A stretch of DNA of 64,000 nt from Fen-1058 sp964398185 (GTDB lineage: Bacteria > Chloroflexota > Anaerolineae > Fen-1058): contig CAYNML010000004.1 of the NCBI GenBank assembly GCA_964398185.1, forward strand, positions 62,001 through 126,000, written 5' to 3'. A program made the position numbers and the translations under genes. The notes under the pieces are model-generated. The model did no database searches. It saw only the letters and a list, made by a program, of their open reading frames with translations, and was not told where the DNA came from. Below, in pieces: positions 45,480 through 54,829 of this stretch. Positions within the stretch are counted from its first letter, which is position 1; each line of letters opens with the position of its first letter.

Positions 45480-48400
45480 CTACGTCGCCGGTTTCAGCCA
45501 CACCGTAAAGGCTGCGCCTTCGCCGGGCGGGCTGTCCAGGGTGATCAGCCCGCTGAGCTTGTTCATGATCTGCGCGGAGATGGCCAGACCCAGCCCGGTG
45601 CCGGGCGCGCCCGACTTGCGCCCGGCTTCGCCGCGGAAGAACCGTTCGAAGAGGCGGGTGCGATCGTGAGCAGAGATGCCCGGCCCCGTATCGTGAATGG
45701 TGATGGTGATCCAGTTCTGTTCGTCGCGCCGGTGCGCGGCGGTTGTCACCGTAATCAATCCGGGCGCGGGCGTGTAGTTGATGGCATTGGTCAGCAGGTT
45801 GGACACCACCTGATTCAACATGGCCGGATCAGCCTGGGCCAGTGGCAGCGGCTGCTCGGCCCGATAATCGATCAGCAGCTGGTGACTGGCGGCCAGCGCC
45901 GTCCGATCGGCGATGAGCTGCGCGGTGAGCTGGTTGACGTCGGTGGGCGCCAGCACGATCGGTTGGCGGCCCAGATCGAGCCGTGACAGATCAAGCAGGT
46001 CTTCAATCAGCTTTTCGAGGCGGGCGGCTTCGCGCCGCAGGGTTTGCAGGTATTCCTCGTATTTTTCCGGCTTGCCGCGCGTAAGCAGACCAATGTACAG
46101 TTTGACGTTGGCGATGGGCGTGCGCAGCTCGTGGCTGACGTTGGACACAAATTCGTCTTTAAGCCGATCCAGTTCCTTTTGCTGTGAGATGTCGCGCTGC
46201 ACGCCGACGTAACCGCTGATCTGGCCGTTGAGATCGAAGACGGGCGCAATGGTCAACGCCGCGTCATACAACATGCCGTCTTTGCGCCGATTAACCAGCT
46301 CGCCCCGCCAGATACTGCCGCGGCTGATGGTCTGCCACATCTTCTGGTACAGCGAGACCGGCGTGCTGCCGCTTTGCCACAGGCGCGGATTCTGCCCCAG
46401 CGCCTCCGTCTCGCGATAGCCGGTCAGGTGCTCCATGGCCGTGTTCATGTACTCGATGCTGCCTTTGAGATTGGTGAACATGATGCCTTCGCCGGCAGCA
46501 TCCAGAATGGCGGCCGTGCGTTTGCGTTCGCGCTCCAGCTCCAGCGTACGATCGACCACGCGGCCTTCCAGTTCTTCGGCGTGGCGGCGCACCACATCGT
46601 GCAGCTGCGCGTTTTCAATGGCAATGGCGGCTTGATTGGCAAAGGCCGCCACCGTTTCGCCGGTGGCTTCTGTGTAGGCGTGGGGCGTAAAGCTGTCCAC
46701 ATTCAGGATGCCCAACAAGCGGCCTTTGACGCGCAGGGCGGCGCCCACCCACGAGCGGATGGGTTCGCTGCCCGGCAAGGCGTACCAGCGCGGATCATGC
46801 TCTGTGTCGGGAATCACTATTACGCGTTGGTGCGGCTGTCCCCAGCGTTCCTCGATGCTGGGCAGCAGCGATTCACGGATGATTTCGTGCGCGCGGCGCG
46901 TGTCGGAAAAGCCGCGTCCGGCCGCAAACACGATCTGGTTTTCGCCCAGCAGTTGAATGGAGACGCTGTCGTAGAAGACGACGCGGGACAACAAATCGAA
47001 GATGTAGTTGAAGACTTCATCCAGACTCATGCCGGCTGTCAGCAGCGCGCCCACGGCTTGCAATGTTTGCGCCAGGCGAAGTTGCCTGCGCTCGGCTTCA
47101 AACAGGCGGGCATTCTCAAACGCCATGGCGGCCTGCTGCGCCATGCTGTGGCACAACGAGATCTCGTCGGCCGTAAACTCACGATGGCGGCGGCTCTCCC
47201 ACATTTCGGCGTAGCCAAAGATCACCTCGCGCGCGACCAGCGGCACCGTCAGCACGGACTGTGCGCCGTATTGCCGCAGGTGTTGGCGGCGCGCTTCCGG
47301 TTCGGAGGGATCGTCGACATGGGCGATCTTGGCGTCTGAGCTGGCCAGCCAGCGGGCCGACAATCCCAAATCGCGCGCCAGGTTGTAGGACTGGCCGACA
47401 TCGGAAATGCGTTCGGCGGCCGCAGCCTCCCGGCTGTAGTAGTCGGCCAGCACGACGACGCAGCCGGTGCGCGGATTCCATTCACAAATATAGGCGCTGG
47501 TGGCATCGATGGCGCGGCCCATCTGCTCGGCCAGTCGCGGCAGCATGGTGGTCAAGTCCAGGGTCGAGGAAATCGCGCGGCTGGCTTCCAGCAGGGCGGC
47601 CTGTTCTTGCGTGCGGCGCTGGGTGGTCTCATAGAGCTGCACATTCTCCAGCGCGATGGCGGCCTGATTGGCCAGGGTTTGGCACACGCGGATTTCTGAA
47701 TCGGTCCAGCGGCGTTCCGATCGGCTGTCCCACACGACCGCGTACCCCAGCGTCTGGTTGGCGGTATTCAGCGGCACGCGCAGGCTGCTCTTGCCGCCGT
47801 ACGCGCGCAAATTCTCCAGCGCCGCCGGGTCGGCGTCCGCCTGGTTCAGGGTGGTGCTGGAATGGCGGTTGGCGCGCATGGCGGCCAGCGTATGGGGGTA
47901 GTCACTCAAACGATGGACTTCCCCCAGATCCGACAGGCGCTCGCGCGAGCTGGCCTGCGAGCTGAAGTATTCGGCGATGACGGTGCCCGTGTCCTGTTCC
48001 CAGTCGCACCATATGATGTAGGCGCTGGTGGCATCCGCCGCGCGCGCGAGGCGCTCGGTGACGGAATGCAGCACGGCAGTTTTATCCAGTGTCGAGGTGA
48101 TGGCCAAACTGCTGTCGTACAGGATGGCCAGTTCTTTGACGCGCTGCTGCGTGAGCTCGAAGAGCTGCGCGTTTTCCAGCGCAATGGCGGCCTGCGCCGT
48201 AAAGGCCGCCAGCTGCTGCGCATGTTCCTGCGTATAGAAATTCGGCAGCATGCTGTCGACCGTCAGCACGCCCTGAATGTGCCCTTTGACGCGCAGCGGG
48301 ACACCGATGTGGGATCGAATCCAGGCTGAGGCGGGCAAGCGCACCCAGCCGGGATAGGCTTCCGTGTCGCCGATGACGATCGGTTCGCCGGTTTCGACAA

Positions 48401-51101
48401 TCTGGCGCAGGCTCATGATCTCCGCCAGCGGCAGCGGCAATTCGCGCAGCGTTTCTTCCTGGCCGGGCGTGACATAGCCGCTCCAGCGAATCACGCGGCC
48501 GATCTCGCCTTCCAGGCTGATCAGCGAGACCGCATCGTTGGGAACCAGGCGCGCGACGACGACCAGCATTTGATCCAGCACTTCTTCCGAGTTGAGCGTA
48601 CTGTTCAAGATCTCGGCCGATTCGTGCAGTGCTTCCGCCAGCTCGCGCTGGCGGCGTTCGGCTTCTACCAGGCGCGTGTTCTCAATGGCGATGGCGGTCT
48701 GCGCGCCCAGGGCGCTGAGCAGCGCCAGCTCGTCGTCGCTGAAGTGGCGCACCGCCCCAAGCGACTTGGCGTTCAACAAGCCGATCAAGCGCCCTTCGCG
48801 CCAGAGAACGGTTCCGGCAATCGTGCGCAGATCACATTCGGCGTACAGGGTGGCATCCGGCAGATCGGGAAAAGCTTGCACATCGGGGGTGACGATCAAC
48901 CGATCGGGCCGGGTGTTGAACGCGTCGAAGATCGCGCGCGGCATGGGGGTGACGCATTGACCGAAAAAGGCGGGCAGGCCAAAGCCGCCGGAATAGATTA
49001 AGACCTGCCGCGTCTCGTCGTATAGATAGACGCTGGCGGCTGGCGCATTCAGGGCGTGCGCTGTCTCTTCACAACTGATGACCAGCACAGCGTCCAGCTC
49101 GATCTGGGCATTCAAGCGCGTCGCCAGCTGGGCCAGCGCTTCGGCGCGCAGGCGCTGCTGCCGTTCCGCTTCAAACAAGCGCGCATTTTGGATGGCAATG
49201 GCGGCGGTGCCGGCCAGCAGCGAGAGCACTTCGGCATCTTCACTGGAAAATCGGTTGTAAGCGGCGCTTTGCACCTGCACCACGCCAATGACCTCGCCCT
49301 TGGCCAGCAGCGGCACATAGATGGCCGAAAGTGCTTCCTCGCCCACAATGGCGCTGGTGCGGGCGCGTTTCAGGCGCGCCGGCAGATCGGTCACGATGAC
49401 GGGCTGGCGCGCGTGGATGCTTTCGCTTTGCGCGCCGTAGCCCAGCGGCTCCAGCGGCGCGGGCGGAAACTGCGTAATGTCCAGCAGCTGGCCGTGTTCC
49501 CAGCCATAGACACAGGTCATGATCTGGCGGGCGGGGTCGTAGCGCGAGATGAGCAGCGCCAGCATGTCAGGATACAGCTGCTGGATGGCAATGGCCAGTT
49601 GTCCAAAGATCTGCGGCAAGTCCAGCAGTTCGGCTAGCGTGCGCCCAATGGTGTTGAGCGTGGCTAACTGTTCGGCGCGCGCCTGGGCCTGGTCATGCAC
49701 GGCGGCGCGCTGCAAAGCCCCGGCGGCGATGTTGGCCAGCAGCGACAACAGGCGGTTGTCTTCTTCCGTGAACGGTGTTGTGCGTCCCACGGCCAGCATG
49801 CCCAGCGGACCGGAATCGGCCACGAGCGGCGCCACCAGCAGGGCGCGCATCCCGTGCAGCAGATCGTGGCGCAGGATGTGCGGATTGTCGTCCAGATCAT
49901 TGCTGGCAAAAACGCGGCCTGTGCGCATGATGCTGGCCGCAACTCCCTGATTCAACGGCAGCGCCGCGCCCAGAAATTGCTCCCACACCCCAGAGGCTGC
50001 TTTCAGCACAACCTCTTTGGTAAACAGATCGATGATGCCCAGCGCGGCGGCTTCGATGGCTAGCCGCTGTTCGATCTGCTGCACAATCAGCGGCAGCATC
50101 TGCGCTTGCGAAACGGCCACGCGCAGCTCGTCGGCCAGGCTGGCCGCAGCCGCCCATTCGCGTTCGCGGATCCTGAGGGTGGTGACATCGCGGGCCACCC
50201 AAACAACGCGATCGTCCGAGATCGGCGAGACGCTGGCGGCGAACCAGCGCGGCTGTCCCGCGATGACGAGATCGTATTCGAGGCTGACGGTGCGGCGCGT
50301 CTGGAGCGCTTCGTGAATGGCGCGCTGGCCGGCCGCCGCAACTGCGGGCGGCAGCACCTGCGCCAGCGTTTTGCCCAGCAGCTGATCGGGCGGGGCGATC
50401 AGCGCGGTGGGGTTGGTCGGCGCGACTTGTTGATAGCGGCCGTCTGCGTCCAGCACCAGAATCACGTCCGTCAAGGCGTTCATCAGCGCGCGCAACTGCG
50501 CTTCAGACGTGCGCAGCTGCGCTTCCATTTGCTGGCGTTCCGTCACATCGCGCACAATACCCATGATGCGATCGGTCTTGATTTGCCGTGCATTGATCTC
50601 GGCGCTGAGCGGACGTCCCGTTCGCGACAGCAGACGCCGCACCGTCGAGGTGGGCAGGCCGCGGCTGAGTTGATCGAACTGGAGTGGGTTTGCGGCCAGA
50701 TCGCTCGGATCGATCAGGTCTTTGATTGTCCGGCGGAGCAACTCCTCACGGGTGTAGCCCAACATGGCGCACGCGGCGGGGTTCACGTCGTGCAAATGAC
50801 CTGCCAGGTCGCAGACAAAAATGCCGTCGGTGGCCTGTTCAACGATCTGGCGATAACGGGCTTCACTGCGCTGGACCTGGTCCGTATAGCGCACCACCAG
50901 CCCGCCGCTGAGGAGGACGGTCACCAGAACGATCGCCAGACCGTACAACAATTCCAGCTGGGCATACGTCTCTGGCGTGGCAATGGTTTGCACGAGGAGT
51001 TGCAGCAGGACCGCAGCGGCGAGGTAGATCAACAGGGCCTGCACGGCCAAGCGCGGCAGACCGTGCTGCCTTAACCGTTGAGGCCAGCGTTCGCGCTTCA
51101 T
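45480..51101 (-). CDS. Giant membrane histidine kinase with 3 PAS and 7 GAF domains
   Basis: The ATG overlaps the stop of the upstream kinase gene (ATGA), giving 1873 residues. Two membrane helices (about 17-40 and 52-71) are followed by two PAS domains (about 79-310), seven GAF domains in a row (about 315-1490), a third PAS, then HisKA with the phospho-accepting His in NVSHELRTP, and HATPase_c with NAINYTP, DTGPG and GTGLGL boxes. No receiver domain is attached. The third PAS plus kinase part closely resembles that of the neighbouring kinase. It probably reads several small ligands or redox cues and acts as output or input of the Kai locus. The partner response regulator is not in the window. 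Confidence 0.9.
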   Translation of the reverse strand: MKRERWPQRLRQHGLPRLAVQALLIYLAAAVLLQLLVQTIATPETYAQLELLYGLAIVLVTVLLSGGLVVRYTDQVQRSEARYRQIVEQATDGIFVCDLAGHLHDVNPAACAMLGYTREELLRRTIKDLIDPSDLAANPLQFDQLSRGLPTSTVRRLLSRTGRPLSAEINARQIKTDRIMGIVRDVTERQQMEAQLRTSEAQLRALMNALTDVILVLDADGRYQQVAPTNPTALIAPPDQLLGKTLAQVLPPAVAAAGQRAIHEALQTRRTVSLEYDLVIAGQPRWFAASVSPISDDRVVWVARDVTTLRIREREWAAAASLADELRVAVSQAQMLPLIVQQIEQRLAIEAAALGIIDLFTKEVVLKAASGVWEQFLGAALPLNQGVAASIMRTGRVFASNDLDDNPHILRHDLLHGMRALLVAPLVADSGPLGMLAVGRTTPFTEEDNRLLSLLANIAAGALQRAAVHDQAQARAEQLATLNTIGRTLAELLDLPQIFGQLAIAIQQLYPDMLALLISRYDPARQIMTCVYGWEHGQLLDITQFPPAPLEPLGYGAQSESIHARQPVIVTDLPARLKRARTSAIVGEEALSAIYVPLLAKGEVIGVVQVQSAAYNRFSSEDAEVLSLLAGTAAIAIQNARLFEAERQQRLRAEALAQLATRLNAQIELDAVLVISCEETAHALNAPAASVYLYDETRQVLIYSGGFGLPAFFGQCVTPMPRAIFDAFNTRPDRLIVTPDVQAFPDLPDATLYAECDLRTIAGTVLWREGRLIGLLNAKSLGAVRHFSDDELALLSALGAQTAIAIENTRLVEAERRQRELAEALHESAEILNSTLNSEEVLDQMLVVVARLVPNDAVSLISLEGEIGRVIRWSGYVTPGQEETLRELPLPLAEIMSLRQIVETGEPIVIGDTEAYPGWVRLPASAWIRSHIGVPLRVKGHIQGVLTVDSMLPNFYTQEHAQQLAAFTAQAAIALENAQLFELTQQRVKELAILYDSSLAITSTLDKTAVLHSVTERLARAADATSAYIIWCDWEQDTGTVIAEYFSSQASSRERLSDLGEVHRLSDYPHTLAAMRANRHSSTTLNQADADPAALENLRAYGGKSSLRVPLNTANQTLGYAVVWDSRSERRWTDSEIRVCQTLANQAAIALENVQLYETTQRRTQEQAALLEASRAISSTLDLTTMLPRLAEQMGRAIDATSAYICEWNPRTGCVVVLADYYSREAAAAERISDVGQSYNLARDLGLSARWLASSDAKIAHVDDPSEPEARRQHLRQYGAQSVLTVPLVAREVIFGYAEMWESRRHREFTADEISLCHSMAQQAAMAFENARLFEAERRQLRLAQTLQAVGALLTAGMSLDEVFNYIFDLLSRVVFYDSVSIQLLGENQIVFAAGRGFSDTRRAHEIIRESLLPSIEERWGQPHQRVIVIPDTEHDPRWYALPGSEPIRSWVGAALRVKGRLLGILNVDSFTPHAYTEATGETVAAFANQAAIAIENAQLHDVVRRHAEELEGRVVDRTLELERERKRTAAILDAAGEGIMFTNLKGSIEYMNTAMEHLTGYRETEALGQNPRLWQSGSTPVSLYQKMWQTISRGSIWRGELVNRRKDGMLYDAALTIAPVFDLNGQISGYVGVQRDISQQKELDRLKDEFVSNVSHELRTPIANVKLYIGLLTRGKPEKYEEYLQTLRREAARLEKLIEDLLDLSRLDLGRQPIVLAPTDVNQLTAQLIADRTALAASHQLLIDYRAEQPLPLAQADPAMLNQVVSNLLTNAINYTPAPGLITVTTAAHRRDEQNWITITIHDTGPGISAHDRTRLFERFFRGEAGRKSGAPGTGLGLAISAQIMNKLSGLITLDSPPGEGAAFTVWLKPAT

Positions 51102-54100
51102 GGCTGCGCCTCGACGGGGATGAGCCACACGGTGAACGCCGCCCCTTGTCCGGGCTGACTCTCAACGGTCAGGTGGCCGTCCAGTTTGTCGGCCAGATCG
51201 CGGCAGATCGCCAGCCCCAGCCCGGTGCCCGGCGCGCCTGAGCGGCGGCCTGCTTCGCCCCGAAAGAACCGCTCAAACAGGCGCGGCAGATCTGCGGCGT
51301 TGATGCCCGGGCCGGTGTCCTTTACGGTGAACGTGGTCCACACTTGATCGTGATCGATCTGCCGGGCGGTGCTGACCACCAGTCGTCCGCCGGGCGGCGT
51401 GTACTGGGTGGCATTGGTGACCAGGTTGGACAAAATTTGCGAAACAAATGGCGCGCTGGCCCAAGCGGGCGGCACATCGTCGGTGAGTTTGGTCTCGATG
51501 GTCAGGCCCCGTTCGGCAATTAACGCAGCGCGATCATGCAGCAGCTGCCGCACCACTTCGTTCACGTCCACAGCCTCCAGTTCAACCGGCGCCTGCCCCA
51601 TGTCCAGCCGGGAAATGCTCAACAGGTTTTCAATGAGACCTTCCAGGCGCTTGACTTCACGCTGCAGTGTCTGCCAGTACTGCGGGCGCTTTTCAGCGGA
51701 GCCGCTCTGCAACAAGCCGGCATATAGCTTGATATTGGTCAACGGCGTGCGCAGCTCGTGACTGACGTTGGCGACGAATTGATCCTTGAGCCGGTCAAGT
51801 TCTTTCTGGCGTGTGATGTCGCGGGCGATGGCGACGAACCCGCTGATCTGCGACGCGGCGACGCTCAGCGGCGCGACGATCAAGGCCGCATCATACAGCA
51901 CGCCATCCTTGCGCCGGTTGACAACTTCACCGTGCCAGACTTCACCGCGCAGAATGACGTTCCACATTTCGGCAAACACCGTCTCGGGCGTGCGTCCGCT
52001 GCGCCAGAGACCGGGATCCTGTCCCAGCACTTCCGCCGAAGAATAACCGGTCAGGCGTTCCATGGCGGGATTGAGGTATTCGATCTTGCCTGCGCGATCG
52101 GTGAAGAAGATACCCTCGCCCGCCGTGTCGAGAATGGCGCGCAATCTCTGCCGTTCTCGATCAAGCTCGGCGGTCCGCTCGGCCACACGCATTTCCAGTT
52201 CCTCGGCATGGCGCTGTACCCGATCGTAGAGCTGGGCATTCTCCAGCGCCACGGCGGCCTGATCGGCAAAGGTGCGCAGCTGCGCGGCATGCTGCGCCGT
52301 GAAGAAATTGATCGACGCACTATCCAGGCTGAGAAAGCCCACGGTCTGGCCTTTGATGCGGAGCGGCGCGCTGAGATGCGAATGAATCCAGTTCAATTCC
52401 GGCAGCGCGCTCCAGGCGGGATAGTCGTGAACGTTGGCGATGGTGAGCGGCTCACCGCTTTCGGCCATGTAGCGCAGGTCGTCAGTCTGGTTCACCGGCA
52501 GCCGCATGGCTTTGATGGCTGCTTCAGCGCCGGGTTCCATGTAGCCGCGCAGCCGCACGCAGCGCGCTGCGCCGTTTTCGATGAGCAGGATGCTGGCGCT
52601 GTCATACGGCACGATTTTGCCCACATTGGCCAACACCCGATCGAGCACCTCGTCCAGCCGCAACGTGCTGCTGAGGGCGGTGGCCGTGTCGTGCAGCGCT
52701 TCCGCCAGGGCGCGTTGCTCGCGCTCGGCGGCCTCGATCTGCTTGCGTTCGGTGATGTCGGTCAGAATGGCCAGGCCGCCGATGGTCACGCCCTGCTCGT
52801 TGGCGATGGGTGCGCGCGACAAGAGCAGGTCGATCTGGCTGCCGTCTTTGCGCCGCCGTTGCACTTCGGTAGGCGGCAGGCTGGCGCCGTTTAGAATCCG
52901 TTGGTGATTTGCGAGGAATTCGGCCCGTTGATCAGGCGCCACGATCGGATTGACCAGCCCCAGGACTTCTGCCGCTGTCCAGCCAAAGAGCTGCTCGGCA
53001 GCCGGGTTCCATAGCTGCACGCGACCCTGCTCATCAATCTCCACGATCGCCAGCGGCGACGCCTGAATGATCGCCTGAAGATGTTGATTCACCTCGCGCA
53101 GGCGCTGCTCGGCCTGCTTGCGCGCTGTGATGTCTTCCATGGTGCAATCGAAGTAAGCCACTGCGCCGTCGTCCTGCTGCACCACCTGCGCGTTGACCGA
53201 ACCCCAGAACAGTGAGCCGTCTTTGCGGCGCAGCCGCAACTCAACATTCGTGACGCGGCCGGCCTGCAAGATCCGATCGGAAAACTGCTGCCGTTCCTTC
53301 GGCTCCTGATACATGTCCGCCACGGCGGTCTGGCGTAGTTCCTGTTCGGTGTAGCCCAGCATGGCGCAGAACGCCGGATTAACCATCAGAAATGACCCGT
53401 GCGGACCGGGTGTGGTCCGATAGACGGCAATGGGCACGTTCTGCACCAGGGTACGATAGCGCTCACGCCCGGCGCGCAGCGCTTCTTCCATGCGGCGGTG
53501 CTCGGCCATGTCGCGGCTGATGGAGATCAGGCAGGCGTGCCCGTCCAGTTCGACCAGGCAGCCGGATACAAGCATGGGTACGGTCTCACCCAGCGCGGTG
53601 CGGAACGAGGTGGCCAGGTTGTGATAGTAACCGTTTTCTTGCACGCGCTCGAGGAAGATCTGGTACTCGGTTGGTTCAGTCCACCAGCCGAGTTCCGGCA
53701 GCGTGCGGCCAATCATGGCCGGGCGCGCGTATCCCAGAAAGTGTTCCACGGCATCGTTGACGTCCAGGATCAGGCCATCGGCGATGCGATGGATCACGAT
53801 CAATTCGGGAATCGCCCGGAAAACGCGCCAGAACTTGTCTTCGCTTTCGTGCAGCGCGGTTTGGATTTGCTGCCGCGCGGCCTCTCGTTCGATGTTCTCC
53901 AGCGCATACGACACGTTCAGCCCGATTTGCTCCAGCAGCGTTTGTTCGGCGGCTGTGAAATGCCCGCGCTTGGCGGCGTAGACCATCAGCACAGCCGGCA
54001 CCCGGCCCTGGGTGTGCAGCGGCACGGCCGCCAGCGCCTGGTAAGCAGGCTGCGTCGATCGCCACGCCGCCAGGCCTTCATCTGACGGCACATCATGGCA

Positions 54101-54763
54101 CACGGCCATGTGTCCGCTGTGAATGGCGGTCTCAATCTGGGGCACGTGTCCCCACGTCTCATCCGTCCAGAGCGGCAGGCGCTGGGGATCAGGTTCGCCG
54201 GACACGCGTGCCACGACGGGCGTGATGGATCGATCGGGTTCATTGACAACCCCGATCCAGGCCAGGGGGTACTCGCCCTGCTCGACGGCGATGCGGCACA
54301 CTTCATCGAACAAGGCCGCGCGGGTGCGTTCGCGCGCAACGGCGGCGTTCACTTCGGCCAGCACGGCATTGACCCGGCTCAAGCGGGTGATCTGCACTTC
54401 GGCCAGTTTACGCTCGGTAATGTCGCGCAGCGACACGACAAAGGCCAGCTCGCCTTCCCACACCGTTTCCATCACACGCAGCTCGGCGCTGCCGGGCTGG
54501 TCCCCGGCGCGCAGCACATCGATCTCGGTGGCTTCGTCCAGCACGATCGGGTAACCGAACGGCTGGCCTGCCAGATCGGCGGACGGGCGCCGCAGCAGCC
54601 GGGCCGCCGCCGGGTTGGCAAAGCGCACCACGCCCTGTGCGTCGATGATGAGGATGCCATCCGCGTTGTGCTCGATTAAACTGCGCAGCTGCGCGGTGGC
54701 GTGATCCAGCGCGCGCTGCAGCTGCTGAACAGCAGTGGTCTGCGGTAAAGTCTCCTGGGCCAT
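51098..54763 (-). CDS. Soluble histidine kinase with 5 PAS and 2 GAF domains
   Basis: The 1221-residue protein has no membrane helix. Order: PAS (about 15-125), GAF (130-300), three PAS (305-680), GAF (695-860), PAS (885-1000), HisKA with NVSHELRTP, and HATPase_c with NLVTNATQYTP, DTGPG and GTGLGL. It follows kaiC with 66 bases between, which hold a hairpin. By position it may be the Kai output kinase, in the role SasA plays in cyanobacteria, but it lacks the KaiB-like domain of SasA. GAGG lies eight bases before the ATG. Confidence 0.9.
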   Translation of the reverse strand: MAQETLPQTTAVQQLQRALDHATAQLRSLIEHNADGILIIDAQGVVRFANPAAARLLRRPSADLAGQPFGYPIVLDEATEIDVLRAGDQPGSAELRVMETVWEGELAFVVSLRDITERKLAEVQITRLSRVNAVLAEVNAAVARERTRAALFDEVCRIAVEQGEYPLAWIGVVNEPDRSITPVVARVSGEPDPQRLPLWTDETWGHVPQIETAIHSGHMAVCHDVPSDEGLAAWRSTQPAYQALAAVPLHTQGRVPAVLMVYAAKRGHFTAAEQTLLEQIGLNVSYALENIEREAARQQIQTALHESEDKFWRVFRAIPELIVIHRIADGLILDVNDAVEHFLGYARPAMIGRTLPELGWWTEPTEYQIFLERVQENGYYHNLATSFRTALGETVPMLVSGCLVELDGHACLISISRDMAEHRRMEEALRAGRERYRTLVQNVPIAVYRTTPGPHGSFLMVNPAFCAMLGYTEQELRQTAVADMYQEPKERQQFSDRILQAGRVTNVELRLRRKDGSLFWGSVNAQVVQQDDGAVAYFDCTMEDITARKQAEQRLREVNQHLQAIIQASPLAIVEIDEQGRVQLWNPAAEQLFGWTAAEVLGLVNPIVAPDQRAEFLANHQRILNGASLPPTEVQRRRKDGSQIDLLLSRAPIANEQGVTIGGLAILTDITERKQIEAAEREQRALAEALHDTATALSSTLRLDEVLDRVLANVGKIVPYDSASILLIENGAARCVRLRGYMEPGAEAAIKAMRLPVNQTDDLRYMAESGEPLTIANVHDYPAWSALPELNWIHSHLSAPLRIKGQTVGFLSLDSASINFFTAQHAAQLRTFADQAAVALENAQLYDRVQRHAEELEMRVAERTAELDRERQRLRAILDTAGEGIFFTDRAGKIEYLNPAMERLTGYSSAEVLGQDPGLWRSGRTPETVFAEMWNVILRGEVWHGEVVNRRKDGVLYDAALIVAPLSVAASQISGFVAIARDITRQKELDRLKDQFVANVSHELRTPLTNIKLYAGLLQSGSAEKRPQYWQTLQREVKRLEGLIENLLSISRLDMGQAPVELEAVDVNEVVRQLLHDRAALIAERGLTIETKLTDDVPPAWASAPFVSQILSNLVTNATQYTPPGGRLVVSTARQIDHDQVWTTFTVKDTGPGINAADLPRLFERFFRGEAGRRSGAPGTGLGLAICRDLADKLDGHLTVESQPGQGAAFTVWLIPVEAQP

Positions 54764-54782
54764 GCGGCTTGCCTCGTTTCCC

Positions 54783-54802
54783 CAGGCGCGCTGAAGCGCC
54801 TG
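54783..54802. promoter_or_regulatory. Hairpin between kaiC and the histidine kinase gene
   Basis: CAGGCGC and GCGCCTG flank a 6-base loop in the 66-bp gap. With no T-run it may act as an mRNA stabiliser or partial attenuator that sets kaiC above the kinase in expression. Confidence 0.45.
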
Positions 54803-54829
54803 AGCGTGGGACAGACTGCGTCCGGCAGG

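Noticed and set aside
51098..54763. SasA orthologue call for the kinase after kaiC
   Set aside because: No KaiB-like N-terminal domain is present; only the genomic position supports such a role.
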